Shown: positions 22,474 to 30,800 of the stretch, piece by piece
Numbering within the stretch: the first letter of the stretch is position 1
Layout of the letters: every line of letters begins with the position of its first letter
Origin: Sinohyriopsis cumingii
Taxonomy: Eukaryota; Mollusca; Bivalvia; Unionida; Unionidae
Assembly (NCBI GenBank): GCA_028554795.2
Contig: CM068828.1
Coordinates: 22,467,436 to 22,531,435, forward strand
Direction of reading: 5' to 3'
Length of the DNA: 64,000 nt
Notes under the pieces: generated by a model
What the model was told of the DNA's origin: nothing
What the model saw: the letters and a program-made list of their open reading frames with translations, nothing else
The model's database searches: none
Translations under genes and position numbers: made by a program

Positions 22474-22993
22474 ATGAATTCCCAATACAGGAAACATCCA
22501 ATCTACGATAACTACGAGGCATCAGCTGATGGTACGATCACACATTGCAGATTGAAAAAAAACAGTTGGTAATATTGATAAATATGGATATCTTCGTTTC
22601 ACCATCAATAGTGAGAAAAAAATAAATTATCATAATCATCGATTCGTATACGAATGTTTTCATTGATCAATTAAGCATGGTCTGGTGATAGATCATATTG
22701 ATGGAGATACACTTAATAATTCTGTAGATAACATTCAGGCAATAACAATCAGCGAAAATAATTTGAAGGGAAATGTTCGTTATGGAAGAAAAGTTTCTAA
22801 AGCTGTTAAATCAATCAACACAGAAACAAATGAAGAGATATATTTCCAATCTATGTATTCTGCTGCAAAATATTTTGGTATTGCTTCAGCTTCAGTACGC
22901 AGATGTGCAGAAAAAACATATAAATCAACCTTTTCTTATAAATTTGGAGTGTGGATCGAATTTAGTTATTTTCCTCTCATATTAGATAAATAA
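22474..22993 (+). pseudogene. HNH homing-endonuclease-like protein (HNH_3/NUMOD style)
   Basis: A start at 22474 leads into YDNYEASADGTITHCRLKK, the NUMOD4-like opening of phage and giant-virus HNH endonucleases. A frame change at an A-run near 22555 and a TGA near 22664 interrupt it. The HNH core then reads HGLVIDHIDGDTLNNSVDN (about 22674-22730), followed by ITISENNLKGN and a NUMOD1-like helix-turn-helix (MYSAAKYFGIASASVRRC), ending at 22993. Such enzymes cut DNA at a specific site and promote their own spread. It sits between the Cys-rich gene and the central palindrome. It is unusual cargo for a Polinton and looks acquired; a direct donor cannot be named. Confidence 0.8.
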
Positions 22994-23006
22994 TATATTT
23001 ATAAGT

Positions 23007-23362
23007 ATGAATCAAGAAAATATTAACGAGATAATAAAATCTATTGAGATACTGAAAAAAAAGAAATACAATTATCAGATGATTTAGATTCTGATAAGAT
23101 TACTGCTGATTTTGATACAATAATACAATACAAACAAGAGAACAGATACACACTGTCGTCTGAATACAGACTCATCAAAAAAATACAATCTGCGATGTAC
23201 AGATCGCTCATTAACATTGATGAAGCTAACATAGTAGATTTTGCTCCACTAGCGCGTGTCGTTGAAAAGATTCGATCATCGTTATCTGATGAATACGAAT
23301 CCAAAAAGACAATAGATACACGCGCACGACAACTACGAAGATTGATAGATGGTGAAAAATAA
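23007..23362 (+). CDS. Unknown small charged protein, Polinton ORF, one frame change
   Basis: ATG at 23007 follows 13 bases after the HNH gene stop. It begins MNQENINEIIKSIEILKK, enters an A8 run at 23055-23062, then continues in a neighbouring frame as an acidic then basic helical protein ending RARQLRRLIDGEK before TAA at 23362. About 118 codons in total. No domain recognised. The last plus-strand gene before the palindrome. Confidence 0.55.
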
Positions 23363-23440
23363 TTTTATTTTATTTTCTGTAAATATTTTATTTTCTGTAA
23401 ATATTTTATTTTTTCTGTAAATATTTTTTCTGTGAATTTT
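23363..23440 (+). repeat. Short AT-rich tandem motif
   Basis: Three to four copies of tattttctgtaaatattt directly after the stop of the preceding ORF. Confidence 0.8.
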
Positions 23441-23850
23441 AGTGAATTTCTTGTTTTTTCAGTGAATTTTGACTGTGTTGGCCGATTTTTTCATCATTTT
23501 GGTAGTTTTTGGATTGTTTCACTCATTAGATAGGTTAAGTAAGATACCCGATTCTCTAATTGATTTCAATTACAAGTAATACAAAAGTCAACAAAAACCA
23601 CTGATTTTTGATTATTTTGATTGTTTTTTGAGTTAGTTTTGATTTGATTTTGCTGATTTTTGGTCGATTTTGATTGATTTTTACTTGTTTTTGTTGACTT
23701 TTGTATTCCTTCTAATTGAAAACAATTAAAGAATCGGGTATCTTGCCTAACGAATTTAATGGACAAAATAGTCAAAAAAAAAACCTACCAAAATGATCAA
23801 ACAATCGACCAAAACAGTCAAATTTCACTAAAATCTGCAGAAAATTCACA
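23441..23850. repeat. Large imperfect inverted repeat at convergence of gene blocks
   Basis: The core arms are 23541-23598 and 23687-23744, sharing aagatacccgattct and acaaaagtcaacaaaaac in inverted order. Weaker symmetry extends outward on both sides (for example atcattttggtag near 23490 against ctaccaaaatgat near 23783, and gtgaattttgactg against cagtcaaatttcac). The 88-base centre is T-rich with repeated tttgatt. It separates plus-strand genes ending at 23362 from minus-strand genes ending at 23856. A bidirectional terminator or replication/packaging site is plausible but unproven. Confidence 0.85.
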
Positions 23851-23855
23851 AATTT

Positions 23856-25237
23856 CTACAGATTATAAAAAATTTTATGATCTTTTAATAAATTTATACT
23901 CAACGTTTCTCCGCGTAGGTCTAGCAGATGTCCAGATTGATTAGTCAGTGAAAAATTCACTCGCTGTAGCAGATTATTAGGATATCGAAGATAAATAGGA
24001 TTGATCGGCCCTTGTATAATCAAATATCCCGGTGATTCTTTTGGCGAAAACGAGTACAAAACAAATCCTTGTTTTGCCTGATCAGAGACAGCGACGTAGC
24101 TGTTCTCGATAATATCACAATTAAGACTGATCGCGATTACATGAGTAATATTAACTATATCAGGCGAAATATGCCTGCCAGTACCATCTTCGGCGTTGTC
24201 GCGTTTAAGAATAGCCGGTGGAGGTAATTTTTTTCTCCATGCTGCGTGTAATTTAGTAAATAATTCATCAGTGAAGCCAGTAAAAGATATTTCCAGTCTA
24301 TCTGCGTTATAACCAGGAAGCTTATAATCTGATAATGTTTCATCAGTTAGCCCGTACGCGGTTAAGAATTTTTGTTTATTATCTCCACCAGATTTTTTTA
24401 CTGCAGAGATTAATTCATTATTAACATCTTTTATGGTTCCTATAAGTATTTTCACGTCTCTTATTTGATCACTAATTTTTTTATATGAATCAGGTACATC
24501 GGAAACATACTTCTGAAAATAATTTTTTATAGATTGAATTCTTTCATTATATTTTTGCTCAAGTTCATTAAACAAATTAGTAAGTGCATCAAAATCAAAA
24601 AAGTATCACGAGTAAGGGTCCACATCATATCATCCTTTCCCCTGATAATAAAATCACTTACAAAAGTATATATCTTAAATATGATCGGTGTGCTGTAAAA
24701 TACTTCTTCAACAACTTCTGGATCAACATCAAAATCTCTCCGCGGTTCCGGTGGTGCTGGTGGTGCTGCTGGTTTGATCACTGGCCAACCTAGTATGGTT
24801 CTTATTGAACTAGCATAAATATCAATCTGATAATCAGAACTAACCTCGATGATCGATTTTAATGTTGGTTCGTGTCCATATATCTTTATTCCAGGATCTG
24901 TTCCTGTTATATTTTTTATTCTGTATATTAATTCATCGTTGATTTGATCAATCTCATAACTACCTGTTGGTAATCCAATCACATTCCACTCAGGCGTATT
25001 ATCGTCTTTGTTTTTATAAGCAAAAACAAGAGAATTATTTGACTGTAGTCCATCAAATGATTTTGATCTGATATTTGGCCAACTGTGATAGACACGCAAC
25101 TGAGCTAACGCTATCTCGCTGATAAAAATAGGAGTGGGAAAAATAATACTAAATTCAGGTTTAGTTGAGCTAGCTGATATCATCGTTGTTTTTATCACTA
25201 TTGTGTTCGTCGCGATCTGCTGCAGTAGCCCGGTCAT
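23856..25237 (-). pseudogene. Jelly-roll-like minor capsid/penton-type protein, one frame change
   Basis: Two overlapping frames, 25237-24527 and 24575-23856, form one gene of about 460 codons broken by a frame change near a T6 run at about 24595-24605. The N-terminal part has SIIFPTPIFISEIALAQLRV, GSYEIDQINDELIYRI and a Pro-rich hinge (PAAPPAPPEP). The C-terminal part ends with beta-rich sequence LQRVNFSLTNQSGHLLDLRG, a closing strand pattern seen in viral jelly-roll capsid proteins. I assign it to the minor capsid/penton role from position and strand pattern; a fibre-like function is possible. Its start overlaps the 3' end of the two-TM gene by about 68 bases. Confidence 0.6.
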
Positions 25238-25691
25238 TATTTATATTGATATCTTTAATCGCTTGATTATAAATCTTAGATATCAGTGCGAATTCTACGT
25301 CGGAAATAATACCGTCGTTAAGACTCTCTGACAGCAGCAAAGATAATTTGGAGTATGCTGTCGTTGCTGTATTTAGCTTATCTTTATATATGGTTAATTT
25401 CACGTTGGTACACGAATATATCTTTTTGGTTATGACACCGAATACACCAGCTAGCGTAGGGGTCGTAGAAACGATTACCGTGATGACCAGTGGGGCGGTC
25501 ATCGTTAACGCAGATAAAATTATACCAACGCCAGTTATTACCGCTAAGACAGAATAAACGGTAACGTCGATGATAACTAATCTGCGTTGGTATTTTTTAT
25601 TTTTACCTGATAGACGTCGATGATACTCTTCAACGACATTTGCCATGCACGAGCTTGACTGTACCTGTATTCCATTATATTTATCGATCAA
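25170..25691 (-). CDS. Two-transmembrane protein of unknown function, Polinton ORF
   Basis: An uninterrupted 173-residue protein. A basic region YHRRLSGKNKKYQRR precedes two hydrophobic segments at about residues 39-60 and 66-88 separated by a short turn, giving a hairpin in the membrane. A helical C-terminal half (KLSLLLSESLNDG) ends in an Asp/Asn-rich tail. It overlaps the next gene at both ends: its ATG overlaps the previous stop by four bases. Membrane-active virion or viroporin-like roles are possible; SLATT-like topology is a loose resemblance only. Among the better preserved genes here. Confidence 0.65.
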   Translation of the reverse strand: MIDKYNGIQVQSSSCMANVVEEYHRRLSGKNKKYQRRLVIIDVTVYSVLAVITGVGIILSALTMTAPLVITVIVSTTPTLAGVFGVITKKIYSCTNVKLTIYKDKLNTATTAYSKLSLLLSESLNDGIISDVEFALISKIYNQAIKDININNDRATAADRDEHNSDKNNDDIS

Positions 25692-26479
25692 AAACTAAAT
25701 GAAGGAGGTGTCTCAGTGATAAATTCAATACACCACCATATAGGTATTGGCGTTGTCGGTGGTACATATTTTTCTTTATCAGCAGCGGCGGGTTCGAATC
25801 TAAATACTTCCTCAATATCTTTATTTAACAATATATTTAGCACGCCGAGAAATCTTTCTGTACCATGACGCCATCTGTATTTATCGCAGTTAATTCTCAA
25901 TCTCTCTGAGGAAAAAATATTTATTCTGTATGCGCCGGTAACAGGTGCTTTGTATTTGAAGAAGGTATTTTTTGTATGTTCCCAGATGAATACTCCTGAT
26001 ACGATAACAGGTGTTAGATTGATGAATAAATCTTTCATCGCTGACGAAATCTTATTAAGATCGATTTTACCATTAACCGAGGTATTAACGACAGTAAGTT
26101 CTTTATTGATTTTGTCAACATCGTCTGAGCTAGCCATTCGGAGCATCCGATTGGATATGATCTCAATATTCCCGCGATTCCACTCGGCGGCGTTAGCATT
26201 TTTCCTGGTATCTTCTTTAACGGCGTTAAAGTCAACTACGTGAGCGTCGTATTCGTTTCGTTTGATTATATCACTCATTTTTACGTTACTCGATATTAAT
26301 TTTCCGTGCTGATCCTGAAAAACAACAACATCGTTACGTTCTACTCTTGCTAGCGATAAAATATTGTTAATATCATCTCGCGTCATGTACCTAGAGAGAT
26401 CGACAGCACCAATTTTTTCTTATTCTAGTATTTTTTTTACTGTTCTTACCAAAGAAGACCTGCCGTAGATGTCAGACAT
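25688..26479 (-). pseudogene. Unknown virion-block protein, one in-frame stop
   Basis: The long open run is 26386-25688 (232 codons), but the same frame extends upstream through a TAA near 26420 to an ATG at 26479 (MSDIYGRSSLVRTVKK), so the gene is probably 263 codons with one nonsense codon. The N-terminal third is acidic-helical (TRDDINNILSLARVERND). The C-terminal part has beta-type sequence VSGVFIWEHTKNTFFKYKAP and GAYRINIFSSERLRIN, reminiscent of fibre or adhesion head domains, ending ETPPSFSF. No family recognised. It lies between protease and the two-TM gene and overlaps the latter by four bases. Confidence 0.5.
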
Positions 26480-26486
26480 TATATTG

Positions 26487-26894
26487 TTATTTTTGATCTA
26501 ATTTATCTGACGTGTACTCGTGTCCTGTTTTATGATAAGGTTTTTTTGACCTGGATATCGCTGATAGGATATTGATTGCTTCGTCGCCACATATCGGTGG
26601 ATCGGCTAATGTTTGTGTTGGTAGCGAAGAATACCACGTTGGAATATTTAGCTGAGCTACATAATTTAAAAATTCCCTAGGTGGAGCTAATCCGTATGAA
26701 TCAGCATAGATAATTTCACGTGGATTTATCGCATACGCTACCCAGTGAGTACCTGGTCCTGTGCTGTTTTCGAGATTTATGATTCCTGTTTCATATTTAT
26801 TCGGACGAGTCGGTAATTGATCTCGCATAAATACGCCTCTGAAAAATTTTATTTTTTGTTTTTTAGCAGCGTTAATTAGATCACAATTCGACAT
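26487..26894 (-). CDS. PRO: Polinton adenain-like cysteine protease
   Basis: Virion-maturation protease of the adenovirus protease/Ulp1 family. A longer frame opens at 27056, but the first 54 codons overlap the preceding gene and lack family character, so ATG 26894 (MSNCDLINAAKKQKIKFFRG) is preferred, giving about 135 codons. The catalytic His is in GPGTHWVAYAI, the acidic partner in IIYADSYGLAPP, and the catalytic Cys in DPPICGDEAINIL. The usual residues after the Cys (GH-type) read GDE here, a deviation that might affect activity. It would process capsid and core proteins. It lies just downstream of the pX-like gene with about 10 bases between. Confidence 0.85.
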   Translation of the reverse strand: MSNCDLINAAKKQKIKFFRGVFMRDQLPTRPNKYETGIINLENSTGPGTHWVAYAINPREIIYADSYGLAPPREFLNYVAQLNIPTWYSSLPTQTLADPPICGDEAINILSAISRSKKPYHKTGHEYTSDKLDQK

Positions 26895-26904
26895 CGGTGT
26901 TATT

Positions 26905-27405
26905 TTATCCGCCGAAGACCTCGACCTTAATATGGTCTTCCCAGGTAAAATCCGCCGCGTCGTTGTCTCCCTAGGAAAAGTCCTCGACCTTTTTTTTGCC
27001 ATATTTACCGCCGGTGACTTTATCGATAATTTTCGAACCCACAGCACCAGCAGCACCCAGTGCTGCGGCCTTTGCGACAGGTGGTGCGGCCGCGGCGGCT
27101 AATGCGGGTAACGCAGCAGCTTTTGCTGCAATCAATGCTGGTAACGCAAATAACAGCGGGAAAATACCACCTATCTTAACCATATCCTTTATAGCAGCTG
27201 GAGATAGCGTAATTTGTACTCCAGTATTAGATAATTTAGCTTTATTGAAATGTTTTAGCTGCGTTTTTGTCAAAGATAGTTTATTTGATCCACCTTGAAT
27301 CTGATCGTGTTTCAGCGTCAATTTCACACCGCATTTTTTCGTTGTTTCTGATTGCAGTTTTTTTATCTGACTCGCAGTCAGAGTCACACTAACATGTTCA
27401 TACAT
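26905..27405 (-). CDS. pX-like hydrophobic core/minor virion protein
   Basis: 144 codons to a TAG at 26971; the same frame then runs on for 22 codons to TAA near 26905, so the stop may be a decay mutation. The N-terminal half holds three copies of a V-x-L-T-x-x-Q-I/L-x-K-type motif (VSVTLTASQIKKL, VKLTLKHDQI, LSLTKTQLKHF) and a related VQITLSPAAIKDM. Residues 79-123 are a Gly/Ala/Leu-rich hydrophobic segment (GGIFPLLFALPALIAAKAAA), and the C-terminus is basic (GGKYGKKKVEDFS). Polinton and adintovirus genomes carry a similar protein compared with adenovirus pX. Membrane-active or DNA-condensing function is inferred. Confidence 0.65.
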
Positions 27406-27431
27406 TTTATAAATTTATGATTGAATTCAAA

Positions 27432-28123
27432 TCACATTTTCTCTACAGGAGCATCGATGATCCTCATTCTGCTTTCGGCACCCTCAAGAATCATAGTCCT
27501 ATCGCTGAGTATAACAGCAATAGCTCTGTATGGAATAACTACATTAGGTTAAACTAGTTTAAGTGGACCGACTCTGGCCTTAAAATGTATATCAACAACA
27601 GATTGTTTTATCAAATCTGTGTGTTCCAGTGAAAAATAATAGATCGGATAGTATCTTCTGAAATCTAACTGAGATATTTGCAATCCGGTATCAATATTTT
27701 GATCTCGGCCCATATAGCTCCACAAAAGATGATAACCACGCGCTACTGATCCTTCTTCGTAATTTAGCTGAATCTCTTCAATTGGTTCTTGATGTCCGTT
27801 TATCCTCAGTGATACATCGCTAACGTTAAAATGATCGAAAATCATATGAGTTTTAGTTTAATCACCTACTCGATCAGCTTGCTGAAGAGCTACAAATATA
27901 TGTCTTGGTGCAGATACACCCTGCTGAGCCGCTATATGCCAGGTAAAGTACCTTCGATGTTGCTCTGAATGCTATCTGTGTACGTCGTCAGCCACGACAT
28001 CACTGATTTACCACCCTGATTCATAAACGATAACAAATTTCTCTCTTCCTCTATCGATGGTGTCATCGAAGGCATCCACAGAGTTAGTTTTTCTAATACA
28101 ACTTTACCATCATCACCTCCTCC
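27432..28123 (-). pseudogene. MCP: Major capsid protein, C-terminal part only
   Basis: Double jelly-roll capsid protein remnant. The first readable block is KVVLEKLTLWMPSMTPSIEE, the standard mid-protein start of the second jelly roll. After a frame change near 27950, SAPRHIFVALQQADRVGD and, beyond a TAA, MIFDHFNVSDVSLRING follow, then ARGYHLLWSYMGRD, DFRRYYPIYYFSLEHTD, and after another TAA at about 27549, NVVIPYRAIAVIL near the C-terminus. Only about 230 codons remain, whereas Polinton capsid proteins are usually over 500 residues. The N-terminal jelly roll is absent: the frame abuts and overlaps the preceding Pro/Gln-repeat ORF at 28113. So this copy cannot make a capsid alone. Confidence 0.8.
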
Positions 28124-29054
28124 TCCAGTCCTCCAGATAGCGTCGTTGCTGTCGCCTTTTCGATAAAAGAGATTTTAATGCATCAGTAAATTTTAAATAA
28201 TCTGGATCTTTTGCTTTTACCGATGCTAATCTCTTAGATGCAGCATATAATGTAGGTACCCATTTTTTCTGCGTTAATGCATCAACAAATTCAGGTTTAA
28301 CATATTTTTGTCTCTCATCGAAATTTTTAGCTATCTCGATTAATTTATTTTCATCTTTGATTTCTTGATTAGTATCATCGGTAAATAAATCATGTGGCAT
28401 AAACTTCTTTTCAGGTCGAGGTGGTTGTACGGGTTGAGGTGGTTGTACAGGTTTAGGTTGTTGTACGGGTTGAGGTGGTTGTACAGGTTTAGGTTGTTGT
28501 ACAGGTTTAGGTTGTTGCGCTGATCGAGATTGTTGTAATGCAATCCTTTTTATTATATCGACATAATTAACAAACTCAGAATCAATTATATCAATATTAC
28601 GATACACATAGTAGATCCATTTGTACCATTTGTCACGACCAGCGACATTATTAACATATTCAAGTTTTATAATATCTTTTCGTTGATTAAATGAGTCAAA
28701 AGCGAATCTAGCAAGAGCATTAACATCTGCCATTGCTTTTATTCTTGTTACGTTATCATCGGTGAATTTGTCAGCGGTACGAATCTTAGTTGTAGTTTGT
28801 TTCCCAATTCTTCTCAGCACAGGTAGAATTCCTTCTTTCAACGTTTCAGGATCTTTTATATCACCTAAGAAAACTTTCTCGGTTGCTTTGGTTACTGGTT
28901 TAAATAATTCTTGCGTTGTCTCAGCGAATCCTTCCTTTGCTTCTTGAGCAGCTCGTATTTTCTTTTTGACTTCTTTTCGCACTGGTAGATATTCTTCTAT
29001 TGCTTTTAGTCGCTCTCGTGCTATTCTTGATCTAAGTGATTCTCCTACATCCAT
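28113..29054 (-). CDS. Pro/Gln-repeat protein, first gene of the capsid block
   Basis: The longest unbroken gene in the right half, 313 codons, starting 60 bases inside the right terminal repeat. The N-terminus is strongly helical and charged (RSRIARERLKAIEEYLPVRK). The middle has WYKWIYYVYRNIDIIDSEF. About residues 180-215 are tandem Pro-Gln units such as QPKPVQ and PPQPVQ. The C-terminus is basic (LKSLLSKRRQQRRYLEDWRR). No domain recognised. Position next to capsid genes suggests a virion or core protein. Its 3' end overlaps the truncated capsid frame, so the end may be a deletion junction. Confidence 0.65.
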   Translation of the reverse strand: MDVGESLRSRIARERLKAIEEYLPVRKEVKKKIRAAQEAKEGFAETTQELFKPVTKATEKVFLGDIKDPETLKEGILPVLRRIGKQTTTKIRTADKFTDDNVTRIKAMADVNALARFAFDSFNQRKDIIKLEYVNNVAGRDKWYKWIYYVYRNIDIIDSEFVNYVDIIKRIALQQSRSAQQPKPVQQPKPVQPPQPVQQPKPVQPPQPVQPPRPEKKFMPHDLFTDDTNQEIKDENKLIEIAKNFDERQKYVKPEFVDALTQKKWVPTLYAASKRLASVKAKDPDYLKFTDALKSLLSKRRQQRRYLEDWRRR

Positions 29055-29114
29055 GTTATTTTATTTTTATTTGTATCTTGAAATTGAAAATTAACATTTT
29101 TGTGAAACTCTGAT
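29055..29114 (-). promoter_or_regulatory. Leader/promoter interval of the capsid block
   Basis: Sixty AT-rich bases between the inner edge of the right terminal repeat and the first capsid-block ATG. The promoter for the minus-strand block is expected here or in the terminal repeat; no specific box can be defended. Confidence 0.3.
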
Positions 29115-29410
29115 ATAGAATATTTTAATATTCTGAAATCTAAAATCCATTTAGACACGACAGCAGCAGGGAGGGCATCTACCGATAGTTGGTCGTCAAT
29201 CTTAAATCGGTAAAATAAAAAAAATCATGAACAAATAATTCTGCAGCTAGATCTTCGAACTAAGGTTTTATTTTCGGAATGAGCGTCAATAACGATGTAA
29301 CTCTTCCAGGAAGCCTTTATTCGGTAAATAAAGCCTTTCTCCGGATTAGATTTCTCTGGAAGATTTATTTTTTGTCGCAGTCCCTAGGTCTGTTCGCCCT
29401 CCCTGCTGCT
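29115..29410 (-). repeat. Polinton right terminal inverted repeat
   Basis: Inverted copy of 16489-16783, ending ccctccctgctgct. The nested inverted pair is conserved here at 29162-29177 and the outer end. Confidence 0.97.
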
Positions 29411-29417
29411 CTGGTAT
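29411..29417. repeat. Target-site duplication, right
   Basis: ctggtat, identical to 16482-16488. Confidence 0.85.
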
Positions 29418-29870
29418 AGGTGACCTGTTACCTACAATTACTTGACTGTTGGGAGTATCAAATTGAGCACTTACTTTCTTGCTATGTTGAAAATGCGTTT
29501 TCATTTTAGCTAATATCTCTAACACTTTGTCTGACGATATTTTGGCATTGGTTTAAATAATATCGAGGCACGTTATGTAGCTGGCTTCGTTAAAATGTTC
29601 ACAATTATTAACTCCGCTAGATGCATACTTTTTAAAAGCTTCAAGCACCGTGAATTCAGCCTCAACATCAGAAACAAGTTTTCGAGAGTAGATCGCAAGG
29701 TAGTGTTTATCTTTTCTAGTGCATTAATTGTGTTGTCTTTGAACGGATGAATTTTTAGTAACTTCATTCAGTTCGATGAATAATTCATTAATCCTTATGG
29801 TTATGTTATGCAGATCAGCTCTACTAATGTAAGTTCGTTTGAAGTGTAATCACTGCTATTTTACACATCG
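29418..29870 (-). pseudogene. Coiled-coil-like coding remnant interrupted by the Polinton
   Basis: On the minus strand this flank reads as a charged helical protein: RADLHNITIRINELFIELNE, then FTVLEAFKKYASSGVNNCEH, a TAA, and KISSDKVLEILAKMKTHFQ, ending NSQVIVGNRSPIP directly at the Polinton boundary. After the element the frame continues as DTASQVS at 16488-16468 on the other flank, next to a GTAAGC that could be a splice donor. One stop and at least one alternative frame (TINALEKINTTLRSTLENL) make it a probable pseudogene. The protein family is not recognised. Confidence 0.4.
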
Positions 29871-30035
29871 GAATCATTAGCGTTCTTGCGGCTGTTCATC
29901 TACAGAAAACGTCTTCTATTACAGAATCATCTACGTTAAAAAAAACTAAATATAAGGTATAACAATTCTGGTGTATTTTCGGGTACTTCTACCCTGTTTT
30001 CAGATTCAAAACGACAAGATTATTATCTGGTTATA

Positions 30036-30800
30036 ATGCGAGATTGCCACCTAATCCTGTCTACTACTGTAATCATAAGATTGCTGTCAATTAGTTGGAT
30101 CATTTGCTAATCCTGTCTAATACTGTAGTCATATGATTGCTGTCAAAGAGTTGGCTCACTTACTAATCCTGTCTAATGTTGTTGTCATATGATTGCTGTC
30201 AATGAGTTGGCTCATTGCTAATCCTGTTAAATACTGTAGTCATATGATTGATGTCAATGAGTTAGCTCATTTGCTAATCCTGTCTAATACTGCAGTCGTA
30301 TGATTGTTGTCAATGAGTTGGCTCATTTACTAATTCTGTCTAATACTGTAGTCATATGATTGCAGTCAATGAGTTGGCTCATTCGCTGTTCCTGTCTAAT
30401 ACTGTAGTCATATGATTGCTGTCAATGAGATGGCTCATTTACTAATCCTGTCTAATACTGTAGTCATATGATTGCTGTCAATGAGTTGGATCATTTGCTA
30501 ATCCTGTCTAATACTGTAGTCATATTTTTGTTGTCAATGAGATGGCTCATTTGCTAATCCTCTCTAATACTATAGTCATATTTTTGTTGTCAACAAGCCG
30601 GCTCATTTGTTAATCCTGTCTAATACTGTAGTCATATGAATGATCTCAATGATCATCCTCATTCGCTAATCCTGTCTAATACTGTTGTCATATGATTGCT
30701 GTCAATGCGTTGGCTCATTTGCTAATCCTGTCTAATACTGTAGTCATATGATTGCTCTCAGTGGGTTGGATCATTTGCTAATTCTGTCTAATATTTGCTT
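30036..30800 (+). repeat. 56-bp tandem satellite, block 2
   Basis: About 13 units containing gctaatcctgtctaatactg and agtcatatgattgctgtcaa. Same period and same consensus core as 134-1785. Confidence 0.9.

Larger units (their letters stand above)
16489..29410. mobile_element. Polinton/Maverick virus-like transposon, 12.9 kb
   Basis: Long terminal inverted repeats beginning AG, a 6-7 bp target duplication, and the full diagnostic gene set of the group: family-B DNA polymerase, retrovirus-type integrase, FtsK/HerA-type packaging ATPase, adenain-like cysteine protease, and major and minor capsid proteins. Genes form a left block on both strands and a right capsid block on the minus strand, converging at a palindrome near 23640. 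Polintons integrate as double-stranded DNA using their integrase and are thought able to form virions. This copy is defective: the capsid gene is 5' truncated and polymerase, integrase and ATPase frames are interrupted. Confidence 0.97.

Noticed and set aside
23566-23944. Small ORFs inside the central palindrome on both strands
   Set aside because: Asn/Gln/Lys-rich frames arise from T-rich repeats and lie in the inverted repeat; no start context or motif supports them.
16770-26979. Alternative genetic code or programmed stop read-through explaining the in-frame stops
   Set aside because: Both TGA and TAA/TAG interrupt different genes, frame changes accompany them, and neighbouring genes use normal stops. 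Decay or sequence error is simpler.
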